NCBI GenBank assembly: GCA_030148005.1
Contig: JASBUI010000033.1
Location: forward strand, 1-64,000
Length of the DNA stretch: 64,000 nucleotides
Direction of reading: 5' to 3'
Source: Paracoccaceae bacterium
GTDB taxonomy: Bacteria > Pseudomonadota > Alphaproteobacteria > Rhodobacterales > Rhodobacteraceae
Positions 36,889-47,011 of this stretch are shown piece after piece. Both the position numbers and the translations under genes were made by a program. The notes beneath the pieces are model-generated. The model made no database searches. It saw only the letters and a program-made list of their open reading frames with translations, and was not told the DNA's origin. Position 1 is the first letter of the stretch. Every line of letters begins with the position of its first letter.

Positions 36889-37386
36889 ATGGCCGAAAAC
36901 GGCGAAGCGGGCGCAGAAGCACAAGCGACCCCGGTCAAGATGCAGGTCTTGGCGCAATTTATTCGTGATATGTCTTTTGAGAACGTCGTCGCCCAAAAGG
37001 GCACGCAAGGCGAAGTAAATCCGGACGTACAGGTTCAGGTCAACCTGGACGCCAAGAAGCGGCCAACCGAACATCAGTTCGAAGTGGTCATGACCTGCAA
37101 AATCACTTCAAAGAACAAAGAAGACGAATCCACTCTGTTCCTTTTTGAGCTGGAGTATGGCGGCATCTTCCACGTCGAAAACGTGCCCGAAGATCAGCTT
37201 CACCCGTTCCTTCTGATCGAATGCCCGCGGATGCTGTTCCCCTTCGTGCGCCGCATCGTCAACGATGTCACTCGCGATGGTGGCTTTCCGCCGCTCAACC
37301 TTGAAAACATCGATTTTCTTGCGCTCTACCGGTCCGAGATTGCTCGCCGGGCAGAGGCTGAGGCCGCAAAGGCCACAACTAACTGA
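36889..37386 (+). CDS. secB: Protein-export chaperone SecB
   Basis: A 165-residue cytosolic chaperone that holds preproteins for SecA. Recognised by VLAQFIRDMSFEN, LEYGGIFHVENV, LLIECPRMLFPFVRRI and GGFPPLNLENIDFLALY. Acidic N-terminal extension. Its stop overlaps the convergent dnaQ stop by eight bases, so no terminator separates them. Confidence 0.98.
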   Translation: MAENGEAGAEAQATPVKMQVLAQFIRDMSFENVVAQKGTQGEVNPDVQVQVNLDAKKRPTEHQFEVVMTCKITSKNKEDESTLFLFELEYGGIFHVENVPEDQLHPFLLIECPRMLFPFVRRIVNDVTRDGGFPPLNLENIDFLALYRSEIARRAEAEAAKATTN

Positions 37387-38074
37387 TCGATTTCCACAAC
37401 GCGTTGTCGCCCATGGACTTGATAAAGGTGTCATGGGCGGCGCGCTCGGCCTCGGTCAGCCGGGGCGGCAGGGGATTGGGCCGCGCGCTTGGCCGCCACC
37501 GCCCGGTCTCTTCGGATTGCCCCTCTTTCGGGGCTCCGTGATCGGAAAGACCGAAATCGGGTTGGCGGCCCCCGATCAGTTCAAGATAAACTTCGGCCAG
37601 AATTTCGGAATCGAGCAAGGCGCCGTGCTTTTCCCGCGCCGAGTTGTCGACGCCAAAGCGGCGGCACAGCGCATCCAAAGACGCGGGCGAGCCGGGAAAT
37701 CTGCGCCGCGCAATCGCCAGCGTGTCAATCGCCTGATCCCACGGCAGTTCGGGAAAGTTCACCCACCGCAGCTCTGCATTGAGGAACTTCATGTCGAAGG
37801 CCGCGTTGTGGATGACCAGCTTGGCATCCCCGACGAAATCGACGAAAGCCTGGGCAATGGCCTTGAAAACCGGCTTGTCGGCCAGAAACTCATCGCCCAG
37901 CCCGTGAACTTCGAACGCGCCTTGCGGCATTGACCGTTCGGGGTTGATGTACTGATGGTAAACGCGGCCCGTTGGCACGTGGTTGTAAAGTTCGACCGCG
38001 CCGATTTCGACGATCCGGTCGCCATCTTCGGGCTCAAATCCGGTCGTTTCGGTGTCCAGTACGATCTCACGCAT
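37379..38074 (-). CDS. dnaQ: DNA polymerase III epsilon subunit (3'-5' exonuclease)
   Basis: A 231-residue proofreading subunit with the DEDDh set: Exo [12 protein letters not shown], Exo [17 protein letters not shown], Exo [20 protein letters not shown]. The C-terminal tail, which binds the polymerase alpha subunit, is present. The ATG at 38074 overlaps the end of coaE by eight bases. Last of maf-aroE-coaE-dnaQ, transcribed away from the putative origin. Confidence 0.97.
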   Translation of the reverse strand: MREIVLDTETTGFEPEDGDRIVEIGAVELYNHVPTGRVYHQYINPERSMPQGAFEVHGLGDEFLADKPVFKAIAQAFVDFVGDAKLVIHNAAFDMKFLNAELRWVNFPELPWDQAIDTLAIARRRFPGSPASLDALCRRFGVDNSAREKHGALLDSEILAEVYLELIGGRQPDFGLSDHGAPKEGQSEETGRWRPSARPNPLPPRLTEAERAAHDTFIKSMGDNALWKSIS

Positions 38075-38669
38075 CAATTCGGGTCCTTCGAATGTCGTCC
38101 AGCACCTTGGCCACCTGGGCGCGGGCCTCTTCCAGCGACGTCGTTTCGATCACGTAGTTGGCGCGGGCCCGTTTTTCGGCGTCTGGTGTCTGTTTTTTCA
38201 CGATCGCATCGAATTGTTCAAGGCTCATGCCCGGACGATCCAGAACGCGCTGGCGCTGAACTTCGGGCGGGGCGCTGACCACGACAATCACGTCCACATG
38301 GCCTGCGCCGCCGGTTTCAAACAAAAGCGGGATATCGACAAGGGCAATGGGGGCTTCGACCTCTGCCAGGAACCTCGCCCGGTCGGCGGCGACAAGCGGG
38401 TGCACAATTTCTTCGATCCGGGCCAGCGCGCCGGGATCTTCGGCGATCCATGTTTTCAGCGCATCGCGTGACACGGCCCCCTGAACAATGGCCTTCGGGC
38501 GGATGGTTTGGATGGGCTGAACCGCCGCGCCGCCCTTGGCGTATAAACGGTGCACCGCGGCGTCGGCGTCCCAGACGGGCAGGCCGGCATCGGCGAACAT
38601 CGCGGCGGTGGTGGATTTGCCCATCCCGATCGATCCGGTCAGGCCAATCACCAGCGGGCGGCGTTTCAC
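38067..38669 (-). CDS. coaE: Dephospho-CoA kinase
   Basis: A 200-residue P-loop kinase for the last step of coenzyme A synthesis. [18 protein letters not shown] is the Walker [13 protein letters not shown] carries the substrate Asp; [12 protein letters not shown] and [11 protein letters not shown] complete the family pattern. GTG start in a 4-base overlap with aroE. Confidence 0.97.
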   Translation of the reverse strand: MKRRPLVIGLTGSIGMGKSTTAAMFADAGLPVWDADAAVHRLYAKGGAAVQPIQTIRPKAIVQGAVSRDALKTWIAEDPGALARIEEIVHPLVAADRARFLAEVEAPIALVDIPLLFETGGAGHVDVIVVVSAPPEVQRQRVLDRPGMSLEQFDAIVKKQTPDAEKRARANYVIETTSLEEARAQVAKVLDDIRRTRIDA

Positions 38670-39502
38670 GATCCCAGAACCACTTGGCGCGTGGCCTCAT
38701 CGACATCGGGGCGGTGGCCAAACCAGCGTTCGAAAGCCGGCGCCGCCTGATGCAATAGCATCCCAAGCCCATCGACTGTCCGGCAACCTGCATTTTCCGC
38801 CTCTTGCAGGAAATGCGTCTTTAGCGGGGTATAGACCAGATCGCTGACCACAGCCGCCCGGTTCAGCCCGTCCAGCGGAACGCGAAACTCTGGCTGGCCC
38901 ATCATGCCCAAGGATGTGGTGTTCACGACGGTTATGGCGTCATCCAGAATATTTCCGGCTTGCACCCATTCTATCACTTTGATTTTGCTACCAAACTCTG
39001 TGCGAAGCGCATCGGCGCGGGCGCGGGTTCTGTTGGTCAGGCGAATTTCGGGAACGCCGACCTCTATCAACGAGGCGATGACCGCCCGCGCGGCGCCGCC
39101 TGCGCCGAAAACCACGGCCGCCCCGGAGCGGGGGTTCCAGGCCGGCGCGCCCTGACGCAGGTTTTCGACAAAGCCATAGCCGTCGGTGTTATCGGCGTGG
39201 ATCTTTCCGTCTTTGCGAAAGATCAGCGTATTTGCCGCCCCGATCAGCGCGGCGCGGTCGGTGACCAGATCGGCAAGCCCGATCACCTCTTCCTTATGCG
39301 GGATGGTGACGTTGATGCCGACAAATCCCAGTTTTGGAAGCACTTCAAGCGCCTGACGCAGATCATCGCGGGCGATGTCCATCGGGATGTAGTGCCCCTG
39401 AATGCCATAACGGCGAAGCCAGTGTTCATGCAGGCGGGGCGATCGGCTGTGCGATATCGGCGATCCGATAACACCGGCCAACGGTATTTTCTTGTGTGTC
39501 AT
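38666..39502 (-). CDS. aroE: Shikimate dehydrogenase (NADP+)
   Basis: A 278-residue enzyme of the chorismate pathway. [20 protein letters not shown] binds shikimate, [10 protein letters not shown] holds the catalytic Lys, DNTDGYGF the Asp, and [12 protein letters not shown] the NADP loop. ATGA overlaps on both sides (with maf and coaE). Confidence 0.97.
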   Translation of the reverse strand: MTHKKIPLAGVIGSPISHSRSPRLHEHWLRRYGIQGHYIPMDIARDDLRQALEVLPKLGFVGINVTIPHKEEVIGLADLVTDRAALIGAANTLIFRKDGKIHADNTDGYGFVENLRQGAPAWNPRSGAAVVFGAGGAARAVIASLIEVGVPEIRLTNRTRARADALRTEFGSKIKVIEWVQAGNILDDAITVVNTTSLGMMGQPEFRVPLDGLNRAAVVSDLVYTPLKTHFLQEAENAGCRTVDGLGMLLHQAAPAFERWFGHRPDVDEATRQVVLGS

Positions 39503-40098
39503 CCCTGAAGTGTTCCGCGCATCGTGAGGTAAGTTAAAAGTTGCAGCAAAGGTAATCCCAGAATGGTGAAATAGTCACCCTCTATACGGGAAAAGAGCCG
39601 TATGCCTTCTTCTTCGATCTTGTAGCCCCCGACAGAGTGGCGAATGCTTTCCCAATTGCGCGCAACATAGTCGTCAACATAAGCCGCCGACAGCTGGCGC
39701 ATGGTCAAACGCACTTCTCCGACGTGGCGCCAGACCGGTTCGCCCGCGTCATAAAGAACCGCCGCCGACAAAAGACTGTGGCGATTGCCCGAAAGGCGGG
39801 TCAGCTGGTCCTTTGCATCTTGGGCAGAGGTTGGCTTGGCAAGGATGTCCTTTTCATGGGCCAGAACCTGATCGGATCCAAGAACCAAGGCTTCGGGGTG
39901 TTTCTGCGAGATTTTGCGCGCCTTCGCCTCGGCGAGGCAATCGGCGATGTCGCGGGGCAGGGCGGCCTCTGAAATCATGGCGGCGCGGATCGCATCTTCA
40001 TCGATGTTTGGCTTTGCGACGTCAAACTCCACGCCTGCATTGCGCAGCATGGTTGCCCGGATGGCCGATCCCGATGCCAGAACGATCTTTTGCTTCAT
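39499..40098 (-). CDS. maf: Maf-family nucleoside triphosphate pyrophosphatase
   Basis: A 199-residue Maf protein: IVLASGSAIRATMLRNAGVEF at the N-terminus and VLGSDQVLAHEKDILAKP in the centre, ending with a YFTILGLPLLQL segment. Maf proteins hydrolyse modified or canonical NTPs. First gene left of the putative origin, reading away from it. Confidence 0.95.
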   Translation of the reverse strand: MKQKIVLASGSAIRATMLRNAGVEFDVAKPNIDEDAIRAAMISEAALPRDIADCLAEAKARKISQKHPEALVLGSDQVLAHEKDILAKPTSAQDAKDQLTRLSGNRHSLLSAAVLYDAGEPVWRHVGEVRLTMRQLSAAYVDDYVARNWESIRHSVGGYKIEEEGIRLFSRIEGDYFTILGLPLLQLLTYLTMRGTLQG

Positions 40099-40524
40099 GG
40101 GCGTAACTGTTCCCGCAACCCTGTGGAAAACCGGTGTGTCTTGGGCCCGGTTTTTCGCTCAATCCTTGAATGCTTGCCGCCCGGGCAAAAAACAAGCGCG
40201 TTTCGCGGAATTTCGTACCGATTCCTCCACGGGGGATAAGGAAAACCCAAAATCCACGTGTTTGGGGCCTATCGCGCCTTTGTCACCAGTGACCAACAGC
40301 GCTATCCACAGGTCCGTTTTTCTAACCTGCTGATATAAATCATGTAATCTGAGTTATACACCCTGTTGGAAAGATGCCCCCGGGTTATTCGCCGTTAAGA
40401 AACTGGGGGTTTTTCCGGGGATAAGCCAATAATCCACAGAAAACGGCCTCCCTTCTTAATCATCATCTTTTCTTTATCTCTTTTCTTATTTTAAGAAAGG
40501 AAGACCAAGAATGGGGATAAGCGG
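40099..40524. other. Putative chromosomal replication origin (oriC)
   Basis: The only stretch over 300 bases without a gene in this window. It lies between maf (leftward) and hemJ (rightward), the place of the origin in related alphaproteobacteria. DnaA-box-like 9-mers: TTTTCCACA (40122-40130, minus), CTATCCACA (40302-40310), TTATACACC (40354-40362) and TAATCCACA (40430-40438), each one base from TTATNCACA. GGGGATAAG occurs three times (40232, 40417, 40513). A pyrimidine-rich AT block at 40453-40495 could be the unwinding element. Two perfect parS sites and parAB lie 3.2-7.8 kb to the right. The hemE and pyrophosphorylase-kinase genes that often flank this site are absent. Confidence 0.75.
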
Positions 40525-40977
40525 ATGACCGATCTTTTGACGATGCTCTATCCTTGGGTCAAAAGCCTGCATGTGATGTCGGTGATCGCCTGGATGGCCG
40601 GGCTTTTCTATATGCCGCGGCTGTTCGTCTATCACACCGAAGAGGTGGGGCAGGGAAATCCGACCGATGATCTTTTCCAGAAGATGGAGGTCAAGCTTTT
40701 GCGGGTGATCATGAACCCGGCAATGATAGCGGCATGGGTCTTTGGTATTTTACTTGCCCTAACGCCCGGCGTGATCGACTGGTCGGCGGTCTGGCCTTAC
40801 ACCAAGCTGATCGGGATCCTCGGGATGACCTGGTTTCACCACTGGCTTGGGAAAAGGCGCAAGGATTTTATCGGCGGCACGAACACCCTGACCGGGCGCC
40901 AGTATCGCCTGATGAACGAGGTTCCGACGGTTCTGATGGTCGTCATCGTGGTGTCGGTTATCGCGCGCCCATTCTAA
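40525..40977 (+). CDS. hemJ: Protoporphyrinogen IX oxidase HemJ
   Basis: A 150-residue inner-membrane protein with four helices. LHVMSVIAWMAGLFYMPRLFVYH has the conserved heme-ligand His and the MPRLFVYH segment; the C-terminal RLMNEVPTVLMV is also typical. HemJ performs the oxygen-independent oxidation of protoporphyrinogen IX in most alphaproteobacteria. First gene right of the putative origin. Confidence 0.95.
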   Translation: MTDLLTMLYPWVKSLHVMSVIAWMAGLFYMPRLFVYHTEEVGQGNPTDDLFQKMEVKLLRVIMNPAMIAAWVFGILLALTPGVIDWSAVWPYTKLIGILGMTWFHHWLGKRRKDFIGGTNTLTGRQYRLMNEVPTVLMVVIVVSVIARPF

Positions 40978-41108
40978 AGCGGATTGACGCAGCGATCTTG
41001 GCGGCCTATTAACACCGCGCGCGCCGTCCGGCAGCGCATTATCCATTTCATATAGACGCATGCGGCCCAAGGGTGGGTTTCGCCATGTCCCGGATCGAAA
41101 GACCCCCC

Positions 41109-42380
41109 ATGAACAAAGACCGTTTGAACCTGTCCGACCTCAAGGCGAAAAGCCCTAAGGATCTTTTGTCGATGGCAGAAGAGCTTGAGATCGAGAACGC
41201 ATCGACGATGCGCAAGGGCGACATGATGTTCGCGATCCTCAAGGAACAGGCGGATGATGACTGGGTCATCGGCGGTGATGGCGTTCTTGAGGTTCTGCAG
41301 GATGGGTTCGGATTTCTGCGCTCGCCCGAGGCGAACTATCTGCCGGGCCCCGATGACATCTATGTCTCGCCCGAAATGATCCGGCAGTTTTCGCTGCGCA
41401 CCGGTGACACGGTCGAAGGTGTGATCCGCGCGCCGAACGAAACCGAACGTTACTTTGCGCTGACCATGGTTGAGCAGATCAACTTTGAAGATCCAGAGCG
41501 TGCCCGCCACAAGGTTGCCTTTGACAACCTGACGCCACTTTACCCCGACGAGCGCCTGAAGATGGAGATCGAAGATCCCACCGTCAAGGATCGCTCGGCC
41601 CGGATCATCGATCTGGTTGCGCCCATTGGTAAGGGTCAGCGTTCGCTGATCGTCGCGCCGCCGCGCACGGGTAAGACGGTTCTTCTTCAGAACATCGCCC
41701 ATTCGATCGCGGCCAACCATCCAGAGTGCTATCTGATCGTTCTTCTGATCGACGAGCGCCCCGAGGAAGTTACCGACATGCAGCGTTCGGTCAAAGGCGA
41801 AGTGATCTCTTCGACGTTCGATGAACCTGCAAGCCGTCACGTCGCCGTCTCTGAGATGGTGATCGAAAAGGCCAAGCGCCTGGTCGAGCATAAGCGCGAC
41901 GTTGTCATCCTTTTGGATTCGATCACCCGCCTTGGCCGCGCGTTCAACACGGTTGTTCCGTCGTCCGGCAAGGTTCTGACCGGCGGTGTCGATGCGAACG
42001 CCCTTCAGCGACCCAAGCGGTTCTTTGGTGCGGCGCGGAATATCGAAGAGGGCGGATCGCTGACCATCATCTCGACCGCGCTGATCGACACCGGCAGCCG
42101 CATGGACGAGGTGATCTTTGAAGAATTCAAAGGCACCGGCAACTCCGAGATTGTTCTGGATCGCAAGGTTGCCGACAAACGCGTCTTCCCGGCGATGGAC
42201 ATTCTTAAGTCCGGCACCCGTAAGGAAGAGCTGCTTGTCGACAAGCTGGACCTTCAGAAAACCTATGTCCTGCGCCGCATCCTGAACCCGATGGGCACGA
42301 CGGACGCGATCGAGTTCCTGATTTCCAAGTTGAAGCAGACCAAGACAAACTCGGAATTCTTCGACTCGATGAACACATAA
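41109..42380 (+). CDS. rho: Transcription termination factor Rho
   Basis: A 423-residue hexameric RNA helicase. Shown by the N-terminal [21 protein letters not shown], the cold-shock-like RNA site [11 protein letters not shown], Walker [12 protein letters not shown], Walker [14 protein letters not shown], the Q loop and the R loop region near [14 protein letters not shown]. The start is set at 41109 by family length. An in-frame ATG at 41085 has a better G-rich ribosome binding site (GGGTGGG) and would add eight residues. Confidence 0.97.
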   Translation: MNKDRLNLSDLKAKSPKDLLSMAEELEIENASTMRKGDMMFAILKEQADDDWVIGGDGVLEVLQDGFGFLRSPEANYLPGPDDIYVSPEMIRQFSLRTGDTVEGVIRAPNETERYFALTMVEQINFEDPERARHKVAFDNLTPLYPDERLKMEIEDPTVKDRSARIIDLVAPIGKGQRSLIVAPPRTGKTVLLQNIAHSIAANHPECYLIVLLIDERPEEVTDMQRSVKGEVISSTFDEPASRHVAVSEMVIEKAKRLVEHKRDVVILLDSITRLGRAFNTVVPSSGKVLTGGVDANALQRPKRFFGAARNIEEGGSLTIISTALIDTGSRMDEVIFEEFKGTGNSEIVLDRKVADKRVFPAMDILKSGTRKEELLVDKLDLQKTYVLRRILNPMGTTDAIEFLISKLKQTKTNSEFFDSMNT

Positions 42381-42412
42381 CTTATTGTTCTAAAACAATT
42401 GGTTAGCCTGAT

Positions 42413-43702
42413 ATGGATACGATCTTTGCCCTCGCCACGGCCCGTGGAAAGGCCGGTGTAGCCGTTGTTCGGCTGTCTGGTCCTCGGGCCTTTGACGCCG
42501 CGCGCGTCATCGCCGGGGATCTGCCAGAGGCGCGGCGGGCGGCCGTTCGGGTGCTGCGCGATGGCGCGGGCGCCGAGATTGATCAGGCGCTTGTCCTGAG
42601 CTTTCAGGCGCCGCACAGCTTCACCGGTGAAGATGTTGTCGAGTTTCAGGTCCATGGCAGCGCGGCTGTAACAAGCGCTTTGGTCGATGCGCTGGCGGGC
42701 CAGCCGGACCTTCGTCTGGCCGAGCCGGGAGAGTTCACCCGCCGCGCGCTTGAGAATGAGCGCTTGGACCTTGCGCAGGTCGAAGGGCTTGCCGATCTGA
42801 TAGAGGCCGAAACCGAAGCGCAAAGGCGTCAGGCTTATCGTGTCCTGTCGGGTGATCTTGGGCGGTTGGCCGATGGCTGGCGAACAGGGTTGATCCGCGC
42901 CGCGGCGCTTATCGAAGCGACGATCGATTTCGCGGATGAAGAGGTACCGGTCGACGTTTCGCCCGAAGTGATCGAAATCTGCGATCGGGTTCAGCTAGAG
43001 CTAGCCCGCGAAATCGATGGTTCGGCGATAGCCGAACGTGTTCGTGACGGGTTTGAGGTGGCGATTGTAGGTTCGCCTAACGCTGGCAAGTCGACCTTGC
43101 TGAACGCTCTGGCAGGGCGCGAGGCGGCGATCACATCTGATGTGGCTGGAACGACGCGGGACGTGCTTGAGGTCCGGATGGACCTGCGCGGCATACCGGT
43201 CACCATCCTTGATACGGCGGGGCTTCGCGATAGCGATGACAAGGTCGAAAAGATTGGGGTTAGCCGCGCTTTGCAAAGGGCTGGGGCAGCAGAGCTTCGA
43301 ATTTTTTTACTCGATTTTCCGGATGAGGATCTTCCGGTGGAACGGCTGCCGGGCGACATTGTCGCGCTTGGCAAGGCTGATTTGCAGCGCGCCGATGGCT
43401 TTGCGGTGTCCGGTAAGACGGGCGCCGGTGTGGATGAGCTGATAGAGCGCGTCTGTAGCGCGCTGGAGGCGCGCGTTGCGACCGTTGGGACAGCCACGAA
43501 GGAACGGCACCGGCTGGCTATGCAGCGCGCTCTGGCGGCGCTGGGGGAGGCGGCCGCGCTTGTCGGCCGTGGGCCGGACAGCTATGACATTGCAGCAGAA
43601 GAGCTTCGTAATGCGGTCCGGGCCCTTGATTCTCTTGTCGGCCGTGTGGATGTGGAGCAGATCCTGGACGAAATTTTCGCAAGTTTTTGCCTTGGCAAGT
43701 GA
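42413..43702 (+). CDS. mnmE: tRNA modification GTPase MnmE
   Basis: A 429-residue protein: N-terminal folate-binding domain ([21 protein letters not shown]), helical domain, a G domain with G1 GSPNAGKST and G3 DTAG, and the C-terminal CLGK ending with the catalytic Cys. With MnmG it adds the (carboxymethyl)aminomethyl group to wobble U34. Odd: the G4 position reads Gly320-Lys-Ala-Asp instead of Asn-Lys-x-Asp, so guanine recognition may be altered. The stop is three bases before mnmG. Confidence 0.97.
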   Translation: MDTIFALATARGKAGVAVVRLSGPRAFDAARVIAGDLPEARRAAVRVLRDGAGAEIDQALVLSFQAPHSFTGEDVVEFQVHGSAAVTSALVDALAGQPDLRLAEPGEFTRRALENERLDLAQVEGLADLIEAETEAQRRQAYRVLSGDLGRLADGWRTGLIRAAALIEATIDFADEEVPVDVSPEVIEICDRVQLELAREIDGSAIAERVRDGFEVAIVGSPNAGKSTLLNALAGREAAITSDVAGTTRDVLEVRMDLRGIPVTILDTAGLRDSDDKVEKIGVSRALQRAGAAELRIFLLDFPDEDLPVERLPGDIVALGKADLQRADGFAVSGKTGAGVDELIERVCSALEARVATVGTATKERHRLAMQRALAALGEAAALVGRGPDSYDIAAEELRNAVRALDSLVGRVDVEQILDEIFASFCLGK

Positions 43703-43705
43703 GGA

Positions 43706-45583
43706 GTGTTTCACGTGAAACATCTGGACTTTGATGTTGTTGTTATCGGTGGCGGCCACGCCGGCACCGAGGCTGCGCATGCCTCTGCCCGGATGGGTGC
43801 GCGTACAGCGCTTGTCACTTTGAAGGCCGATGCCATTGGCGCGATGTCCTGTAACCCGGCAATTGGCGGGTTGGGCAAGGGGCACCTTGTTAAGGAAATT
43901 GACGCCATGGACGGCGTTATGGGGCGTGTAGCGGATGCGGCTGGCATCCAGTTCCGCCTTTTGAACAGGCGCAAAGGTCCGGCTGTGCGCGGCCCCCGCG
44001 CGCAGTCGGACCGCGAAATTTATAAATCGGCCATGCAGGCGGAAACCGCTTCTCAGGAAAACCTTCGTGTTGTTGAGGGCGAGGTTACCGATTTTGTTAT
44101 GGCGGATGGCCGGGTAGAGGGCGTGGTCCTTGCCGACGGCGCAACCATTCGCGCCGGTGCGGTGGTTCTGACAACGGGCACATTCTTGCGCGGCGTCATT
44201 CATATCGGCGACCGGTCGTTCCCGGGCGGGCGGATGGGCGACAACCCTTCGATCAAACTGGCCGAGCGTATTGATGATTTCGGGCTGTCCCTTGGGCGGC
44301 TCAAGACAGGCACACCGCCGCGGCTGGATGGGCGGACCATCAATTGGGACAATCTGGAAAGCCAGCCGGGCGATGATGATCCGGCGATGTTTTCCTTTCT
44401 TTCGTCCGCTCCGATGGCGCGGCAGGTGTCCTGCGGGATCACCCATACCAATGAACGCACGCATGAGATTATCCGCCAGAACCTGGATCGTTCGGCGATG
44501 TACGGCGGCCATATCAGCGGCGTCGGCCCCCGCTATTGCCCGTCGATCGAGGATAAGATTGTGCGGTTCGCAGATAAGACCTCTCATCAGATTTTTCTTG
44601 AACCTGAAAGCTTGTCGAACAGCACAATCTACCCCAACGGGATTTCAACTTCGCTGCCGGAAGATGTTCAGCTGGATTACGTCCAATCCATCTATGGTCT
44701 TGAAAATGTTAGGATAATTCAACCGGGTTATGCCATTGAGTATGACTATATCGACCCCCGATCCTTGGATGAAACGTTGTCCTTGCGCGATGTTCCGGGG
44801 CTGTATCTGGCCGGTCAGATCAACGGAACGACCGGGTATGAAGAGGCTGCTGCGCAAGGTTTGGTCGCGGGTCTGAACGCCGCGCTGGCCGTGGCCGGGC
44901 GCGATCCGGTGACCTTTGGCCGTGCGACCTCTTACATCGGTGTGATGGTTGACGACCTGATAACCCGCGGCGTGACAGAACCCTACCGCATGTTCACATC
45001 GCGGGCCGAGTTCCGCCTGTCGCTTCGTGCGGACAATGCCGATCAGCGCCTGACGCCTTTCGGGATCTCGCTTGGCTGTGTTTCTGATGCGCGCCGCTCA
45101 GTTTTTGAGGGGAAGATGGAACGACTTTCGGCCGCGCGCGATGTTCTGAAAGAAATTTCCCTGACCCCGAATGAGCTTGCCAAGGCCGGCATTTCGGTGA
45201 GCCAGGATGGTTCACGTCGCAACGGGCTTGAAATTCTGGCCTTCCCGGATGTCGGGTTTTCGGATGTCGCCGGGTTTGATCCGCGTCTTGATGGCGTGGA
45301 TGCCGAGATTGCAGAGCAGGTTTCAAACGATGCGATGTACGCCAATTATATCAATCGGCAGAAGCGGGATGTTGAGGCGATGCAGCGGGATGATGCGCAT
45401 CTGATTCCCGCGGACTTTGATTTTCATGCTTTGCAGGGGCTTTCGGCCGAGCTTCGCCAGAAACTTGATCTGGCAAGGCCGTCCACCTTGGGGCAGGCGG
45501 GGCGCGTTGACGGGATGACGCCCGCCGCGATGACGCTTATTCTTGCGCGGCTTCGCCAAGCTGGCCGGCAGCGCCGGGCATGA
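43706..45583 (+). CDS. mnmG: tRNA uridine-5-carboxymethylaminomethyl modification enzyme MnmG
   Basis: A 625-residue FAD enzyme: [18 protein letters not shown] binds [31 protein letters not shown] and [17 protein letters not shown] are family signatures; the C-terminal tRNA- and MnmE-binding part ([12 protein letters not shown]) is complete. The GTG start at 43706, preceded by GAGGA, means that the first residues (MFHVKH) are written by a perfect parS palindrome. The old name is gidA, for its place next to the origin. Confidence 0.97.
   Translation: MFHVKHLDFDVVVIGGGHAGTEAAHASARMGARTALVTLKADAIGAMSCNPAIGGLGKGHLVKEIDAMDGVMGRVADAAGIQFRLLNRRKGPAVRGPRAQSDREIYKSAMQAETASQENLRVVEGEVTDFVMADGRVEGVVLADGATIRAGAVVLTTGTFLRGVIHIGDRSFPGGRMGDNPSIKLAERIDDFGLSLGRLKTGTPPRLDGRTINWDNLESQPGDDDPAMFSFLSSAPMARQVSCGITHTNERTHEIIRQNLDRSAMYGGHISGVGPRYCPSIEDKIVRFADKTSHQIFLEPESLSNSTIYPNGISTSLPEDVQLDYVQSIYGLENVRIIQPGYAIEYDYIDPRSLDETLSLRDVPGLYLAGQINGTTGYEEAAAQGLVAGLNAALAVAGRDPVTFGRATSYIGVMVDDLITRGVTEPYRMFTSRAEFRLSLRADNADQRLTPFGISLGCVSDARRSVFEGKMERLSAARDVLKEISLTPNELAKAGISVSQDGSRRNGLEILAFPDVGFSDVAGFDPRLDGVDAEIAEQVSNDAMYANYINRQKRDVEAMQRDDAHLIPADFDFHALQGLSAELRQKLDLARPSTLGQAGRVDGMTPAAMTLILARLRQAGRQRRA
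43707..43722. promoter_or_regulatory. parS centromere site 1
   Basis: TGTTTCACGTGAAACA, a perfect 16-bp palindrome identical to the widely conserved bacterial parS consensus bound by ParB. It starts one base into mnmG and encodes part of its N-terminus. Confidence 0.95.
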
Positions 45584-46191
45584 GCGACGGTGAGAACTGG
45601 AATGTTTCACGTGAAACATTGGAGCGGCTGAAAACCTACGAAGCCCTTCTGAAACAGTGGAATCCCAAGATAAACCTTGTTAGCCGGGCCACGCTGGATG
45701 ATGCATGGGGTCGGCATTTTCAGGATTCCATCCAGATAGAATGGTTGATTCCCCAGCAGACTCGCTCACTTGCCGATCTGGGAAGCGGCGGCGGCTTTCC
45801 GGGACTGGTGCTTGCCATTCTTTTCGCGGAAACACGGCCAGAGGCGCGGGTGACGTTGATCGAATCGGATCAGCGTAAATGCACGTTTTTACGTACGGTT
45901 TTGCGGGAAACGGGCGTTTCTGCCCGTGTTTTGCCAGAGCGGATTGAAAAAGTTGCCCCTTTGGGCGCGGATGTCCTGACCGCGCGGGCTTTGGCGCCGC
46001 TTTCGCAGCTTTTGGGGTTCGCAGAACGGCATCTGAAGCCCGGCGGGCACGCATTCTTTCCAAAAGGAGCGCGGTTTCGCGCCGAGATCGAAGAAGCGCT
46101 TGCAACATGGGCCTTCTCGCGCGAAGAAATAGTCAGCGAAACCTCGCCCGAGGCCGTAATACTAAAAATCGGAGATATTGCCCGTGTCTGA
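45580..46191 (+). CDS. rsmG: 16S rRNA (guanine-N7) methyltransferase RsmG
   Basis: A 203-residue SAM-dependent methyltransferase acting on G527 of 16S rRNA (E. coli numbering). [20 protein letters not shown] and [17 protein letters not shown] (SAM loop) are diagnostic. Overlaps mnmG by four bases and parA by eight. Residues 7-13 are encoded by the second parS palindrome. Confidence 0.97.
   Translation: MSDGENWNVSRETLERLKTYEALLKQWNPKINLVSRATLDDAWGRHFQDSIQIEWLIPQQTRSLADLGSGGGFPGLVLAILFAETRPEARVTLIESDQRKCTFLRTVLRETGVSARVLPERIEKVAPLGADVLTARALAPLSQLLGFAERHLKPGGHAFFPKGARFRAEIEEALATWAFSREEIVSETSPEAVILKIGDIARV
45603..45618. promoter_or_regulatory. parS centromere site 2
   Basis: TGTTTCACGTGAAACA, identical to the site at the start of mnmG and 1,896 bases from it, here inside the 5' coding end of rsmG. 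Lies 566 bases before parA. Confidence 0.95.
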
Positions 46192-46993
46192 CCCGACGCG
46201 CCCCCCGGCGCCGAAGATTATCGCTGTGACCAATCAGAAGGGCGGCGTTGGCAAAACCACAACGACCATCAATCTTGGCGCGGCCCTTGCCGAACTTGGC
46301 TACAAGGTGCTTTTGGTTGACCTTGACCCCCAAGGAAATGCGTCCACCGGACTTGGTATTGGGCCAGAGCACCGGAAATACACAACATATGACCTTTTGC
46401 TGGACGAAGTTCCGCTGTCCAAGGTTGTTCTGACAACGGATGTCGAGCGGCTTTTGATCGCTCCGGCGACGACCGACCTAAGCTCTGCCGATATTGAGCT
46501 TGTATCGAACGAAAAGCGCAGCTTTCTTTTGCACGACGCCCTGAGGCAGATCGAGATTGACGCCTTCAAGCTGGATTTCATCCTGATCGATTGCCCGCCC
46601 TCGCTTAATTTGCTGACCGTAAACGCGATGGTCGCCGCGGATACGGTTCTTGTACCGCTGCAAAGTGAGTTTTTTGCTTTGGAAGGCCTGTCGCAGCTCA
46701 TGCTTTCGGTTCGCGAGGTTCGCCAGACCGCAAATCCAAAGCTTCGGATAGAGGGCATCGTTCTTACGATGTACGATAAGCGCAACAACCTGTCCCGTAT
46801 GGTAGAACAGGATGCGCGCGACAATTTGGGCGATCTTGTTTTCAACACGGTCATCCCCCGAAATGTGCGCGTCAGTGAGGCGCCATCGTTCGCGCTTCCG
46901 GTGCTTGAGTATGATACGGCGTCGCTTGGGGCCAAAGCCTATCGCGAACTGGCAAAAGAGCTTGCCAGCCGTGGTGCGGCGGTAAAAAAGTAG
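46184..46993 (+). CDS. parA: Chromosome partitioning ATPase ParA
   Basis: About 269 residues. NQKGGVGKTTTTINLGAAL is the deviant Walker A, LLVDLDPQGNAS the A' motif, DFILIDCPPSLNLLT the Walker B. Start taken as GTG 46184, nine bases after GGAG; an in-frame TTG six bases earlier is too close to it. ParA gradients drive ParB-bound origins apart. Overlaps rsmG and precedes parB by 18 bases. Confidence 0.97.
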   Translation: MSDPTRPPAPKIIAVTNQKGGVGKTTTTINLGAALAELGYKVLLVDLDPQGNASTGLGIGPEHRKYTTYDLLLDEVPLSKVVLTTDVERLLIAPATTDLSSADIELVSNEKRSFLLHDALRQIEIDAFKLDFILIDCPPSLNLLTVNAMVAADTVLVPLQSEFFALEGLSQLMLSVREVRQTANPKLRIEGIVLTMYDKRNNLSRMVEQDARDNLGDLVFNTVIPRNVRVSEAPSFALPVLEYDTASLGAKAYRELAKELASRGAAVKK

Positions 46994-47011
46994 AAGAAAA
47001 GGGGTAAGGAC

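Noticed and set aside
40380-40500. CtrA boxes (TTAA-N7-TTAA) in the putative origin
   Set aside because: TTAA occurs at 40395, 40456 and 40491, but no pair has the seven-base spacing.
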